Notes: generated from the sequence alone by a model not told the origin. Shown: positions 1 through 6,286, counted from the stretch's first letter. The stretch is DNA of 11,482 nucleotides from an uncultured Nostocoides sp. (GCA_936931335.1 CAKZIH010000351.1:1-11482), one strand, 5' to 3'. Numbers and translations: made by a program.

Positions 1-449
1 ACTTCCACCACATCGCTGCCCCGGAACCCGAGGGCGCGGGCGCGTCGCGGGCCATGGTGGAGGCGGTGCGCGAGGCCGGCCTCTCCCCCAGCGACATCGT
101 CCACGTCAACGCACACGCCACCTCGACTCCGGTCGGGGATATCGCCGAGGCCAATGCCATGCGGCGGGCTTTCGGCGACGCCGTGGACGCGATGGCGGTC
201 AGCGCCACCAAGTCGATGACCGGACACCTACTGGGTGCGGCCGGGGCACTCGAGGGCGTCTTCAGCGTGCTCTCCGCGCATCACCGAGTGGCTCCGCCGA
301 CGCTGAATGTCGACGAGCAGGACCCCGAGATCGCCCTGGACGTGGTGCGCAATACCCCCCGCGACCTGCCCACCGGAGATATCGCCGTGCTCAACAACAG
401 CTTCGGTTTCGGAGGTCACAATGTGGCCTTTGTTGTCAAGAGCTATTGA
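1..449 (+). CDS. fabF: 3-oxoacyl-ACP synthase II (FabF/KAS II), C-terminal part; 5' end outside window
   Basis: This enzyme condenses malonyl-ACP with a growing acyl-ACP in the cytosolic type II fatty-acid synthase. The frame is open from position 3 and gives 148 residues, about the last third of a protein normally near 410 residues. Two of the three catalytic Cys-His-His residues are visible: His38 of the fragment in NAHATSTPVGD, and the second His in SATKSMTGHLLGAAGA, which also carries the conserved Lys. The C-terminal NNSFGFGGHN loop with the gating Phe is present. The active-site Cys lies upstream of the window. Actinobacterial fabF usually ends a fabD-fabH-acpP-fabF cluster, so those genes are expected upstream (known of the group, not seen). 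No terminator is evident in the 43 bp before the next gene. The ATG at 54 is internal, not a start. Identification is very secure. Confidence 0.97.
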   Translation, partial: FHHIAAPEPEGAGASRAMVEAVREAGLSPSDIVHVNAHATSTPVGDIAEANAMRRAFGDAVDAMAVSATKSMTGHLLGAAGALEGVFSVLSAHHRVAPPTLNVDEQDPEIALDVVRNTPRDLPTGDIAVLNNSFGFGGHNVAFVVKSY

Positions 450-459
450 GGTTTTCCTG

Positions 460-486
460 TTGCGGGTCGCGTGCGGCCGGTAACGT
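460..486 (+). promoter_or_regulatory. Putative leaderless promoter of the cell-wall-binding protein gene
   Basis: A TAACGT hexamer (TANNNT type) at 481-486 ends 6 bp before the ATG at 493, exactly where a -10 box sits if transcription starts on the A of the ATG. A weak -35 candidate, TTGCGG, lies at 460-465 with a short 15-bp spacer. There is no Shine-Dalgarno sequence before the ATG. Leaderless transcription is an inference from this geometry. Confidence 0.5.
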
Positions 487-492
487 GCCTGC

Positions 493-1635
493 ATGACTCG
501 CCGCAAGTCCGTTACCGCTGCCCTGGCCCTCACCCTCGGTCTGTGGTCCACCGCCGCCTATGGCGACGTAGGCCCCATCAATGCCACCGGCGTCATCCGG
601 ATCTCCGGAGCCGACCGGTATGAGGTGTCGGCGAATGTCTCCACCAGCACCGCGACGCCTCCGCAGAATGTCGTCTTCGTCGCCTCCGGAGAGGTTTTCT
701 CCGATGCCCTCGCGGCCGGCCCGGCCGCGAGCCGCACCCACGCGCCGATCATGCTGGTGCGCAAGAGCGCCGTACCGGCCTCCGTTGCGGTGGAGATCAA
801 GCGCCTCAAGCCGGCGAATATTTACCTGATGGGCGGACCCGCGACCGTCAGCCCGTCCACCGCGGTCGCCCTCGGCGCGATCAATGGTGCCAAGGTCACC
901 CGGCTCGCCGGCGCGGATCGCTATGAGGTCGCCGCCTCGATGTCGGACGGGTTCAACAACCTCAAGACCATCTACATCGCCTCGGGTGAGGTCTCCCCCG
1001 ATGCTCTGGCCGCCGGCCCCGCCGTGTCCAAGGAGGGGGGCGCGATCCTGCTCACCCGGGGCACGTCGCTGCCGGTGTCCACCAAGGATGCCCTGCTGCG
1101 CCACCAGCCCGAGCGCGTGGTGATCGTCGGTGGTCCGGCCACCATCTCAGCGGAGGTGGAAGACCAGATCAGGGCCATACTGCCGGCGGGTACCGACTTC
1201 GAGCGCTACGAGGGCCGAGACCGGTATGAGGTGGCCGCCAATGTCGCCGCCAAGGTCTTCGGCGATGGTGCCACTGCGGGCTTCTATGCCTCCGGGGAGA
1301 AGTTCCCTGATGCCCTGTCCGGCACTCCCGCGGCGGACGGCAGCCATGCTCCGATCCTGCTGACCACCGCGACGTGCACGCCCTACGAGACGGCCAAGTG
1401 GACTCAGGACCACGCTCCCACGCTTCAGGTGCTGCTCGGCGGCGACCAGTCGTCCTACGAGGGCACCACGGTTTGCGGTCCGGCCCCCACCTGGCCCGAC
1501 CTGCCGAAGACCCTAACCTGCGACGACTTCGAGAGCACCGAAGCGGCCCAGCAGTGGTTCGACTACTGGGAGCCGCGGATCGGCGACAAGTACGAACTCG
1601 ACACCGACGGTGACGGCGTGGTCTGCACCGCCTGA
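493..1635 (+). CDS. Secreted cell-wall-binding repeat 2 (CWB2) protein with C-terminal Excalibur domain
   Basis: The 380-residue protein opens with a Sec signal peptide (basic MTRRK, hydrophobic to about residue 20, likely cut after AYG near residue 24). Three tandem cell-wall-binding type 2 repeats follow, each opening with a variant of R-x-x-G-x-DRYE: about 36-126, 137-226 and 238-330. The first two contain YLMGGPATVS and VIVGGPATIS; in the third this element is degenerate (LLGGDQSS) and flanked by Cys295 and Cys328, possibly a disulfide. Residues 343-378 form an Excalibur domain with Cys343, the Asp370/Asp372/Asp374 loop (LDTDGDGVVC) and Cys378, typical of extracellular calcium binding. 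In clostridial surface proteins three CWB2 modules anchor non-covalently to wall polymers. There is no separate enzymatic domain, so the protein may be structural, adhesive or calcium-dependent. The family calls are strong; the role is unknown. Confidence 0.88.
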   Translation: MTRRKSVTAALALTLGLWSTAAYGDVGPINATGVIRISGADRYEVSANVSTSTATPPQNVVFVASGEVFSDALAAGPAASRTHAPIMLVRKSAVPASVAVEIKRLKPANIYLMGGPATVSPSTAVALGAINGAKVTRLAGADRYEVAASMSDGFNNLKTIYIASGEVSPDALAAGPAVSKEGGAILLTRGTSLPVSTKDALLRHQPERVVIVGGPATISAEVEDQIRAILPAGTDFERYEGRDRYEVAANVAAKVFGDGATAGFYASGEKFPDALSGTPAADGSHAPILLTTATCTPYETAKWTQDHAPTLQVLLGGDQSSYEGTTVCGPAPTWPDLPKTLTCDDFESTEAAQQWFDYWEPRIGDKYELDTDGDGVVCTA

Positions 1636-1641
1636 CCGGCG

Positions 1642-1677
1642 CACCCCGATACGGGCGCCCACCCCGTATACGGGCGC
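1642..1677. repeat. Two imperfect tandem repeats of about 18 bp, each near-palindromic
   Basis: CACCCCGATACGGGCGC (1642-1658) is followed by CACCCCGTATACGGGCGC (1660-1677). The second copy contains the perfect 12-bp palindrome CCCGTATACGGG (1663-1674). They lie just after the stop codon of the cell-wall-binding gene and before the strong hairpin at 1691-1726. They may add to transcript-end structure or bind a dimeric protein; nothing in the sequence decides between these. Confidence 0.7.
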
Positions 1678-1690
1678 ACACGCCGCATAC

Positions 1691-1726
1691 CGACTCAGAC
1701 CCCGGAAATATCCGGGGTCTGAGTCG
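1691..1726. terminator. Bidirectional hairpin terminator between convergent genes
   Basis: A perfect 16-bp stem (1691-1706 with 1711-1726) encloses the 4-nt loop AATA. It lies between the ends of two convergent genes, 55 bp from each stop codon, so it can serve both strands. No T-run follows on either side, as is common for hairpin terminators in high-GC actinobacteria. Confidence 0.8.
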
Positions 1727-1728
1727 TT

Positions 1729-1779
1729 AACCGGGGTATGCCGAGCGAACCTAGGTCGGCCGAGCGAACCGGGGTATGC
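1729..1779. repeat. Interleaved short direct repeats in the convergent spacer
   Basis: AACCGGGGTATGC occurs at 1729-1741 and 1767-1779. GCCGAGCGAACC occurs at 1740-1751 and 1759-1770. The copies alternate, so the 50-bp block reads as two related units with part of the order shifted. The block touches the 3' end of the minus-strand gene, which stops at 1782. Confidence 0.7.
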
Positions 1780-1781
1780 GG

Positions 1782-2849
1782 TTAGCCGCGCCGGCGGCGG
1801 GCCAGGAGCCATCCCGCGCCGAACACGACGGCTGCCGGCGCGGCCAGCCACGCCCAGCGCGTCACCGTCGCTGCGGAGGAAGGCTGGTCGCCTTCCACAG
1901 ACGGCGCGGCGGCGGTATCGGTGCCCGCAGCTGAAGTGGTGGGGGAACTTGCGCCCGCTGGGGACGGATCGGCGGGCGACGTGGGGGTTGCTGCGGTCGT
2001 GGGGGTCGTGTCCTCGCCCACCGCCCGGTGCACCCGCCACTGCTGAATGTGGCTATGGCGACCCTCGGTGCTGGCGAGCAGGGTGCCGTCCGGGCCATTG
2101 GTCAGCCCCTCGCCCTGCGGCTGCGCCGGGGTCCCCGCGCTGCCCAGCAGCCGGAAATCCGGATAGCTGTAGATCGCGAGGTGGGTGTAGCCGCGGACAT
2201 ACAGTTCGGTGCCGTCGGGGCTGAAGACGCCGTCGGTGGCCAGGGTCGGCACGGTGGCGTCGGGGATGCGTTCCAGCGTGTTGACCGAGGCGGGATCCAG
2301 GTCCGGACCGATCCGATAGAAAGCTCCGAATACGCTCTTGGTAGCGATCACGATGTCGCCGGTGCCCGGGTGGACCATGAGCGTCTCGGCGTTGTGCGCC
2401 CCATCGGGGTAGCGCACCTCATACCTGGTGGAGTCGACGGTTCCGTCAAGCTCCGGATTGTCCAGTCGATAGAGCGAAAGCGTCTCTCGCACACTGGAGT
2501 TGTCCCCGATGTCGCCAACCCACAGCGAGTCGTCCGGGCCCAACGCGAGGCCCTCGACGTCGACTGGCTTGTGCTTGGCGTAGCGAATCGTGCCGGTGGC
2601 CTGGCCGTCCCGGTCGGCGACTCGCAAGACGGCTTTGGAGCCCGAATCGTTGGTGGTGATCAACCGGTCGCGCCACCAAATCAGCCCGCTGGACTCGGTG
2701 ATCTCGGCGTCGCTCCAGAGACCCCATACGGACTCCAGCTCGACGGTGACAGGCGGCGCCACCGCGGCCACGCTGCCTCCCACCAGTGGGCCGGCGAAAA
2801 GCACGCCCGGGAGCACCGCACGAATGGCGCGGATCCGGGCGCGTGGCAT
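1782..2849 (-). CDS. Secreted, C-terminally membrane-anchored beta-propeller-like protein, function unknown
   Basis: From the ATG at 2849 the product has 355 residues: a signal peptide (MPRARIRAIR then a hydrophobic stretch to about residue 31), a globular part of about 230 residues, a Thr/Pro/Ala/Ser-rich stalk (about 270-328), one membrane helix (about 331-350) and an RRRR tail. There is no LPXTG motif, so anchoring is by the helix rather than by sortase. The globular part repeats short sheet-like units such as GLALGPDDSLWVGDIGDN, HPGTGDIVIATK and FSPDGTELYVRG, typical of NHL/WD-like propellers; no catalytic residues can be named. An in-frame ATG at 2948 would overlap the DUF3145 gene and put 33 non-signal residues in front of the signal peptide, so I reject it. 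The protein faces outward like its convergent neighbour, but no partner is proven. Confidence 0.8.
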   Translation of the reverse strand: MPRARIRAIRAVLPGVLFAGPLVGGSVAAVAPPVTVELESVWGLWSDAEITESSGLIWWRDRLITTNDSGSKAVLRVADRDGQATGTIRYAKHKPVDVEGLALGPDDSLWVGDIGDNSSVRETLSLYRLDNPELDGTVDSTRYEVRYPDGAHNAETLMVHPGTGDIVIATKSVFGAFYRIGPDLDPASVNTLERIPDATVPTLATDGVFSPDGTELYVRGYTHLAIYSYPDFRLLGSAGTPAQPQGEGLTNGPDGTLLASTEGRHSHIQQWRVHRAVGEDTTPTTAATPTSPADPSPAGASSPTTSAAGTDTAAAPSVEGDQPSSAATVTRWAWLAAPAAVVFGAGWLLARRRRG

Positions 2850-2855
2850 CCCGGC

Positions 2856-2861
2856 AGCGTA
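2856..2861 (-). promoter_or_regulatory. -10 element of a putative leaderless promoter for the propeller-like gene
   Basis: On the minus strand TACGCT ends 6 bp before the ATG at 2849, the same geometry as the promoter at 481-486. No Shine-Dalgarno sequence precedes this ATG. The -35 region would fall in the 3' end of the DUF3145 gene and has no clear match. The element also supports the 2849 start. Confidence 0.45.
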
Positions 2862-2877
2862 AGTGGTGAAGTTCGCC

Positions 2878-3390
2878 TCAGCCGACCTTGTGCAGCCAGC
2901 GGACCGGGGCGCCCTCACCGGCGTGCCGGAAGACCTCGAGTTCCTCATCCCAGGGGGTACCGAGCAGTTCCTCGAGCATGTCGGTCACTGCCTCGCCGCT
3001 GCCCTGGGCATAGAGGATGACCTCCTTGAGGCGCTGTTCGTTGACCATGACGTCGCCATTGGGCGCCATCCAGGCATGGTGCAGCCCGAGGGTCGGCGTG
3101 TGGCACCAGCGCGAGCCGTTGAGCCCAGGACTCGGCTCCTCGGTCACCTCAAAGCGGATGCCGCTGAACGCCTTGAGCGCACTGGTCACCTTGGCACCGG
3201 TGCCACCGCCGCCGGTCCAGCTGATCTCGGCGCGCTTGAGCCCGTATGCCGCGGGCTGCGCCACCCAATCGAGCAGCACGCGGTCCCCGAGCACGGATTC
3301 CAGCGCCCAGGTGATGTGCGGGCACAGCGCGGCCGGGGTCGAGTGAATGAACACGACCCCGCGCGTGACCCCACGCGTTGCGAACGACAT
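2878..3390 (-). CDS. DUF3145 family protein
   Basis: The product is 170 residues, soluble, with no signal peptide or membrane helix. I recognise it as DUF3145 from the conserved opening VTRGVVFIHSTPAALCPHITWALESVLG, the internal WTGGGGTGAKVTSAL, and the C-terminal half with RWCHTPTLGLHHAW and LLGTPWDEELEVFRHAG. The family is essentially confined to actinobacteria and has no established function. In many actinobacterial genomes it lies next to fabF; here it is about 2.4 kb from fabF and on the opposite strand, with two surface-protein genes between. The start at 3390 is fixed by a near-perfect Shine-Dalgarno sequence and the conserved N-terminus; an ATG 39 bases further upstream lacks both. 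A fatty-acid-related role is only suggested by that neighbourhood. Confidence 0.9.
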   Translation of the reverse strand: MSFATRGVTRGVVFIHSTPAALCPHITWALESVLGDRVLLDWVAQPAAYGLKRAEISWTGGGGTGAKVTSALKAFSGIRFEVTEEPSPGLNGSRWCHTPTLGLHHAWMAPNGDVMVNEQRLKEVILYAQGSGEAVTDMLEELLGTPWDEELEVFRHAGEGAPVRWLHKVG

Positions 3391-3396
3391 CCCGTG

Positions 3397-3403
3397 ACCT
3401 CCT
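3397..3403 (-). promoter_or_regulatory. Strong Shine-Dalgarno site of the DUF3145 gene
   Basis: On the minus strand AGGAGGT lies 6 bases before the ATG at 3390. It decides the start against the in-frame ATG at 3429, and contrasts with the propeller-like gene just downstream, which has no such site. Confidence 0.85.
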
Positions 3404-3563
3404 GGTGTGCGGGTGGACGTCTTCCCCAACGTTCACAACCACACCAAGCGTCACTCTGACCTCGTGCTGTCACATTGTGCCCTATCCGGCCCGCGAGCAC
3501 CATAGGTGGTAATCAGCCGCAGTTTCCGGCGGCGCGCCGACTCCTCGCGATCGGGTTGGCGGC

Positions 3564-4643
3564 TCAGGGCGCCGCGATCCCGCACAGCCCCGGGTTGCGG
3601 GGCGTACTTCCGATATGCAGCAGTTTGTCGTCCGTCTTGGTGTTGATGCAGGCGTTCACCGATGCTTTCAGGGAGGCCTGGTCCCAGGTGTTCCAGAAGT
3701 CGGCGTGGAAGGTGAAACCTTGGCGGGCGGCCGCGTCCATACCGGAACTGAAGGCGATATCGGTGCCGTCGCCGCGGTAGTCCCACTGCTCGGTGAAGCG
3801 GGCCTTGGGCAGCTTGACGGGGAAGCCGCTCGGGCAGCGGCCGCCCACCGCATAGGCCATGTGGTTGGCCGCGAACCCCGGCTCGCCCATGAAGTCGGCG
3901 GTATTCCCCTCCACCGTATGGTCGTTGAGTCGCCCCGACCAGCAGGTCGGGAAATGGACGATCGCGGTCAAAAAGATGTTCTGCCGTCCGGGAACCGGTT
4001 GGATGTCCGTGGCCGTGGCGCAGTTCGCCGCCTGCGGGGTGGGGAACTTGAAGCCATTGCGCGCGGCCTTGCTGCTGAAGTTGCTACAGGAGAAGTTGAC
4101 GGCATTCAGATCCATCTCCGCCTCGGACATGGCCATGGGGTTGCCGGCCAGCATGCGCAGATCCTTCGGGAATGCCGTGGTCTGCATCAGCGGGTCGGTC
4201 ACCTTGTCGTTCCAGCTCTGGTAGTACATCTCGAACCGCTTGAGCGGCTCGAGCTGGCCGGCCAGTGGCCCGGAGATATACCGCAACGTGGGCGACCAAT
4301 AGGCGGCGGTGTCCTTGGCCATATTGCAACTGGTTGCTAGGGCGAGCATGTCGGCGTGGTTGGCGAGATCCGGGCGCTCCATGGCCAGCAGACCGATGTT
4401 GCCGAAGAACTGGTGCTCGTGAGGGGACTCCGGCAGGCCCCGCGACACGATCGGGTCGACCGCCCGGATCCCGGCCGACCAGGCGTCTCCCGGTCCCAGG
4501 CGGGACGCGCCATCACCCGCACAGTGCACATTCATCCGGGCCTGGGCGGGGGCGGCAGCCGCTATCAGCGCGCCGCCGGCCATAAGCGTGGACACGCTCA
4601 GTGCGGCAATGGCACCTCGAGATCGGGCGGCGGCGGGTCTCAT
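3564..4643 (-). CDS. Secreted DUF1996 domain protein
   Basis: The product has 359 residues. A signal peptide (MRPAAARSRG, then hydrophobic to about residue 35, likely cut after AQA at 35) precedes a full DUF1996 domain. Family hallmarks are DPIVSRG with HEH at residues 75-77, SCNMAKDTAAYWSP (105-118), FPKDLRMLAGNP (158-169), FPTCWSGRLND (221-231), HMAYAVGGRCPSGFPVKLP (251-269) and FTFHADFWNTW (320-330). The paired His and Asp residues and the many Cys suggest a disulfide-stabilised extracellular domain. DUF1996 is common in secreted fungal and some actinobacterial proteins and has no established activity that I can name. The start at 4643 has a GAAGGGGAA Shine-Dalgarno-like stretch upstream; an ATG at 4688 has none and lies before the basic n-region. 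It is not obviously in an operon with DUF3145, since 173 bp separate them. Confidence 0.88.
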   Translation of the reverse strand: MRPAAARSRGAIAALSVSTLMAGGALIAAAAPAQARMNVHCAGDGASRLGPGDAWSAGIRAVDPIVSRGLPESPHEHQFFGNIGLLAMERPDLANHADMLALATSCNMAKDTAAYWSPTLRYISGPLAGQLEPLKRFEMYYQSWNDKVTDPLMQTTAFPKDLRMLAGNPMAMSEAEMDLNAVNFSCSNFSSKAARNGFKFPTPQAANCATATDIQPVPGRQNIFLTAIVHFPTCWSGRLNDHTVEGNTADFMGEPGFAANHMAYAVGGRCPSGFPVKLPKARFTEQWDYRGDGTDIAFSSGMDAAARQGFTFHADFWNTWDQASLKASVNACINTKTDDKLLHIGSTPRNPGLCGIAAP

Positions 4644-4855
4644 CGGGTTCCCCTTCGGTGGTCTTAGTTTCGTCACCCCGCCGAGCACCCGTATGCCGGA
4701 TGCTCACAAGGCGCGACGGACACTAGCGGCCGTCGAAGACCCTTGCGACAGAATCGAAAAATTCGCCTGGACCGATTTCCGCAAGGCGGCGGGTCCGCTC
4801 TCGTCCAGGCTGATTGTGAGCCGGCAGCCGACGGCGCGTGCTGGAGCCGTCTTCA

Positions 4856-4884
4856 CCGGTGCTGCCTGCGTGGGTCAGCACCGG
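4856..4884 (-). terminator. Hairpin overlapping the 3' end of the dehydrogenase gene
   Basis: A 9-bp perfect stem, CCGGTGCTG (4856-4864) with CAGCACCGG (4876-4884), encloses an 11-nt loop and covers the stop codon at 4875-4877. There is no T-run. It is the only terminator-like structure I see in the 231-bp gap 4644-4874 before the DUF1996 gene. Confidence 0.45.
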
Positions 4885-5684
4885 GCAAGGAGATCCGTCG
4901 TCCATGCCCAAGCCTGCTTGGCGGCAGCGGGGTCCAGCGCGTTCGCGGCCTTTGTGGCGACTCCCTTACGTCCGCGATAGGCGCCGTCGGTGAAGTCGGC
5001 GGCGGCGAGACGGTCAGCGATGAGCCGCGCGGGCACCTGCGGTGCGGCTTGGAGCGGCCGCGTAAGGGTGAGCAGAACCCGGAGTGCACCGGTCGCATTG
5101 CGACCCAAGCCGGTGCGCACGAAGCCGGGGTCGATCACCTCCATCGGCGCCATATGCGGATGGTCGAGCCGCGCCGCGGCCCACAGCAGGTTGAGCAGTT
5201 TGGTCGCCTCATACCGACGTATGGCGGATGTCGGCGCCCCGACCTCGAAGACCGCCGGGTCGAAGGGGCCTGCCGCCCCGTGTTGTGATGAGGTGAGCAG
5301 CACTATCCGCCCGCCCGCGAGGTTCGCATCCAAAAGAGTGCTCAGCAGCACGGGGGCGAGATGGTTCACCGCGAGCGTGGTGTCGATGCCGTTGGTCGTC
5401 GATTGCCGAGGGTTCGAGACACCCGCGCACAACACCAAGCCGCGAAGGCTCGGATGCGCGACGTTCAGCGTCCGGGCCAGGTTCTCCACCTGATGCCGGT
5501 GGGCGAGATCGGCCGCAAACCAGGACACGTCCGCGGCCGGTGCGCCGGCGCGGACGGCCTGCGCCGCTGCCTCAGCGCTCTGCTCAGTCCTCCCGACCAG
5601 CGCCACGTCATGACCCCGCTGCGCGAGCAGCTTCCCCGCGGCCAGGCCGATTCCGCTGGTTGCACCCGTGATGACGATAGTCAT
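4875..5684 (-). CDS. Short-chain dehydrogenase/reductase (SDR), substrate unknown
   Basis: This 269-residue Rossmann-fold oxidoreductase has the nucleotide-binding TGATSGIG at 6-13, Asp59 in the AADLA segment near the adenine, structural Asn107 (LAVNH), Ser132/Ser133, and the catalytic Tyr158-x3-Lys162 (YEATK). The DPGFVRTG motif at 185-192 contacts the nicotinamide. The usual NNAG motif reads LCAG (85-88), a known kind of deviation. Arg32 in VGRT after the second strand favours NADP(H) (inference). Overall it looks like the retinol-dehydrogenase/protochlorophyllide-reductase-like 'atypical' SDRs, but the substrate cannot be read from sequence. It is divergent from a MarR-type gene 49 bp away, which probably represses it. 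The start ATG at 5684 leaves only TIV before the glycine-rich motif, normal for this family. Confidence 0.92.
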   Translation of the reverse strand: MTIVITGATSGIGLAAGKLLAQRGHDVALVGRTEQSAEAAAQAVRAGAPAADVSWFAADLAHRHQVENLARTLNVAHPSLRGLVLCAGVSNPRQSTTNGIDTTLAVNHLAPVLLSTLLDANLAGGRIVLLTSSQHGAAGPFDPAVFEVGAPTSAIRRYEATKLLNLLWAAARLDHPHMAPMEVIDPGFVRTGLGRNATGALRVLLTLTRPLQAAPQVPARLIADRLAAADFTDGAYRGRKGVATKAANALDPAAAKQAWAWTTDLLARC

Positions 5685-5689
5685 ATTTG

Positions 5690-5709
5690 ATGATTATCAT
5701 GTCTCATGA
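5690..5709. promoter_or_regulatory. Two overlapping inverted repeats, candidate MarR operator
   Basis: ATGAT-T-ATCAT (5690-5700) overlaps TCATG-TCT-CATGA (5697-5709). Both are perfect inverted repeats in an AT-rich patch within high-GC DNA, lying between the divergent dehydrogenase and MarR genes. On the minus strand the same patch holds GATAAT (5693-5698), a good -10 box 8 bp before the dehydrogenase ATG, so a bound dimer would block that promoter. This is the placement expected for a MarR-family autorepressor; binding is inferred. Confidence 0.6.
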
Positions 5710-5720
5710 AGAACGTCCAG

Positions 5721-5726
5721 TAGGGT
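5721..5726 (+). promoter_or_regulatory. Candidate -10 element (TAGGGT) of the MarR gene
   Basis: TAGGGT ends 7 bp before the ATG at 5734, close to the leaderless geometry of other genes here. The same bases (GTAGGG, 5720-5725) could instead act as a Shine-Dalgarno site 8 bases before the ATG. The sequence cannot separate the two readings. Confidence 0.35.
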
Positions 5727-5733
5727 GGCCCGT

Positions 5734-6177
5734 ATGCCTGCGGACGCCCCGTTCCAGTCCTCCGCCGGGTTCCTCCTGTCCCAGCTCGGCGTGCTCGCCA
5801 CCAGATCGTGGATCGACGTCCTTGCCAGCCGCGATCTCACCGCGCACCACCATGCGATCCTGCTGACCCTCCACGCCGGCGGCCCGCTCGGAGCCACGGC
5901 GCTCGCGGATGCGACGCTGGTCGATCCGCGCAACCTGGGTCCGGTGCTGGCACCTCTGGAACAACGTGGGCTCGTTGAGCGCCGGGCGGACCCCGATGAT
6001 CGTCGCCGTCGGCTCATCGCGCTCACCGCGGATGGGGTGGACACGGCCACCGAACTCGCCGCCGCGACCGGCACGATCGAAGACGATCTCCTCGCGCCGC
6101 TCACCCCGAGGGAGCGCCAGGCACTGCGTGGTCACCTCTTCGCGCTCTGGCGACATGCGAAGGACCCTGCCCGCTAG
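5734..6177 (+). CDS. MarR family transcriptional regulator
   Basis: The 147-residue protein has MarR layout: helical dimerisation segments at both ends and a central winged helix-turn-helix. The DNA-binding core runs from about residue 52 (GATALADATLVDPRNLGPVLAPLEQRGLVERR, recognition helix around 64-78) into the wing with the conserved ADPDDRRRRLIALT at 85-98. These proteins bind palindromic operators as dimers and usually release when a small phenolic or lipophilic ligand binds. The divergent dehydrogenase gene and the inverted repeats in the 49-bp spacer point to local auto- and cross-regulation. A GTG at 5725 could add three residues; I prefer the ATG because of the upstream TAGGG/TAGGGT element. 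The ligand is unknown. Confidence 0.9.
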   Translation: MPADAPFQSSAGFLLSQLGVLATRSWIDVLASRDLTAHHHAILLTLHAGGPLGATALADATLVDPRNLGPVLAPLEQRGLVERRADPDDRRRRLIALTADGVDTATELAAATGTIEDDLLAPLTPRERQALRGHLFALWRHAKDPAR

Positions 6178-6188
6178 GCGCGGCATTC

Positions 6189-6206
6189 GTCTTGTGGGAC
6201 AACGAC
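6189..6206. terminator. Weak hairpin between the MarR gene and the convergent tRNA
   Basis: GTCTTGT (6189-6195) pairs with ACAA and GAC (6199-6202 and 6204-6206), giving 7 bp with one bulged base and a GGG loop. It sits between the 3' ends of the plus-strand MarR gene and the minus-strand tRNA, so it may end both. The structure is short and has no T-run. Confidence 0.35.
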
Positions 6207-6212
6207 ATTCTG

Positions 6213-6286
6213 TGGGGCGTGTCGGGCTTGAACCGACGACCGACGGATTATGAGTCCGCTGCTCTAACCGACTGAGCTAACGCCCC
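6213..6286 (-). tRNA. tRNA with CAU anticodon (elongator Met or lysidine-type Ile2)
   Basis: The 74-nt cloverleaf is complete: acceptor GGGGCGT with ACGCCCC (7 perfect pairs), D stem GCTC/GAGC, anticodon stem GCGGA/TCCGT around loop CTCATAA (anticodon CAU, plus-strand 6250-6252), and T arm GTCGG-TTCAAGC-CCGAC. The discriminator is A and the CCA end is not encoded. It is not an initiator tRNA, because the first acceptor pair is a normal G-C and the anticodon stem lacks the three G-C pairs. Choosing between Met and Ile2 (CAU modified to lysidine by TilS) needs comparison of identity elements. Some bases, such as the TTA after the acceptor and the GGTCG-GGTTCAAG region, resemble E. coli Ile2, which is suggestive only. 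Confidence 0.95.

Noticed and set aside
1642..1779. The short repeats as a CRISPR array
   Set aside because: There are only two copies of each unit, spacings are irregular and far too short, and no cas gene is present.
2850..2948. Upstream ATG at 2948 for the propeller-like protein
   Set aside because: It overlaps the end of the DUF3145 gene and puts 33 polar residues before a normal signal peptide; the ATG at 2849 has a suitably placed -10 element.
2028..3020. A 330-codon plus-strand open frame over the propeller-like gene
   Set aside because: It is antisense to a gene with a signal peptide, stalk and membrane anchor in logical order, and crosses into DUF3145. Its translation shows no family motif.
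5725..5733. GTG at 5725 as start of the MarR gene
   Set aside because: It would place the start inside the TAGGG/TAGGGT element that best explains the ATG at 5734, and adds only three residues.
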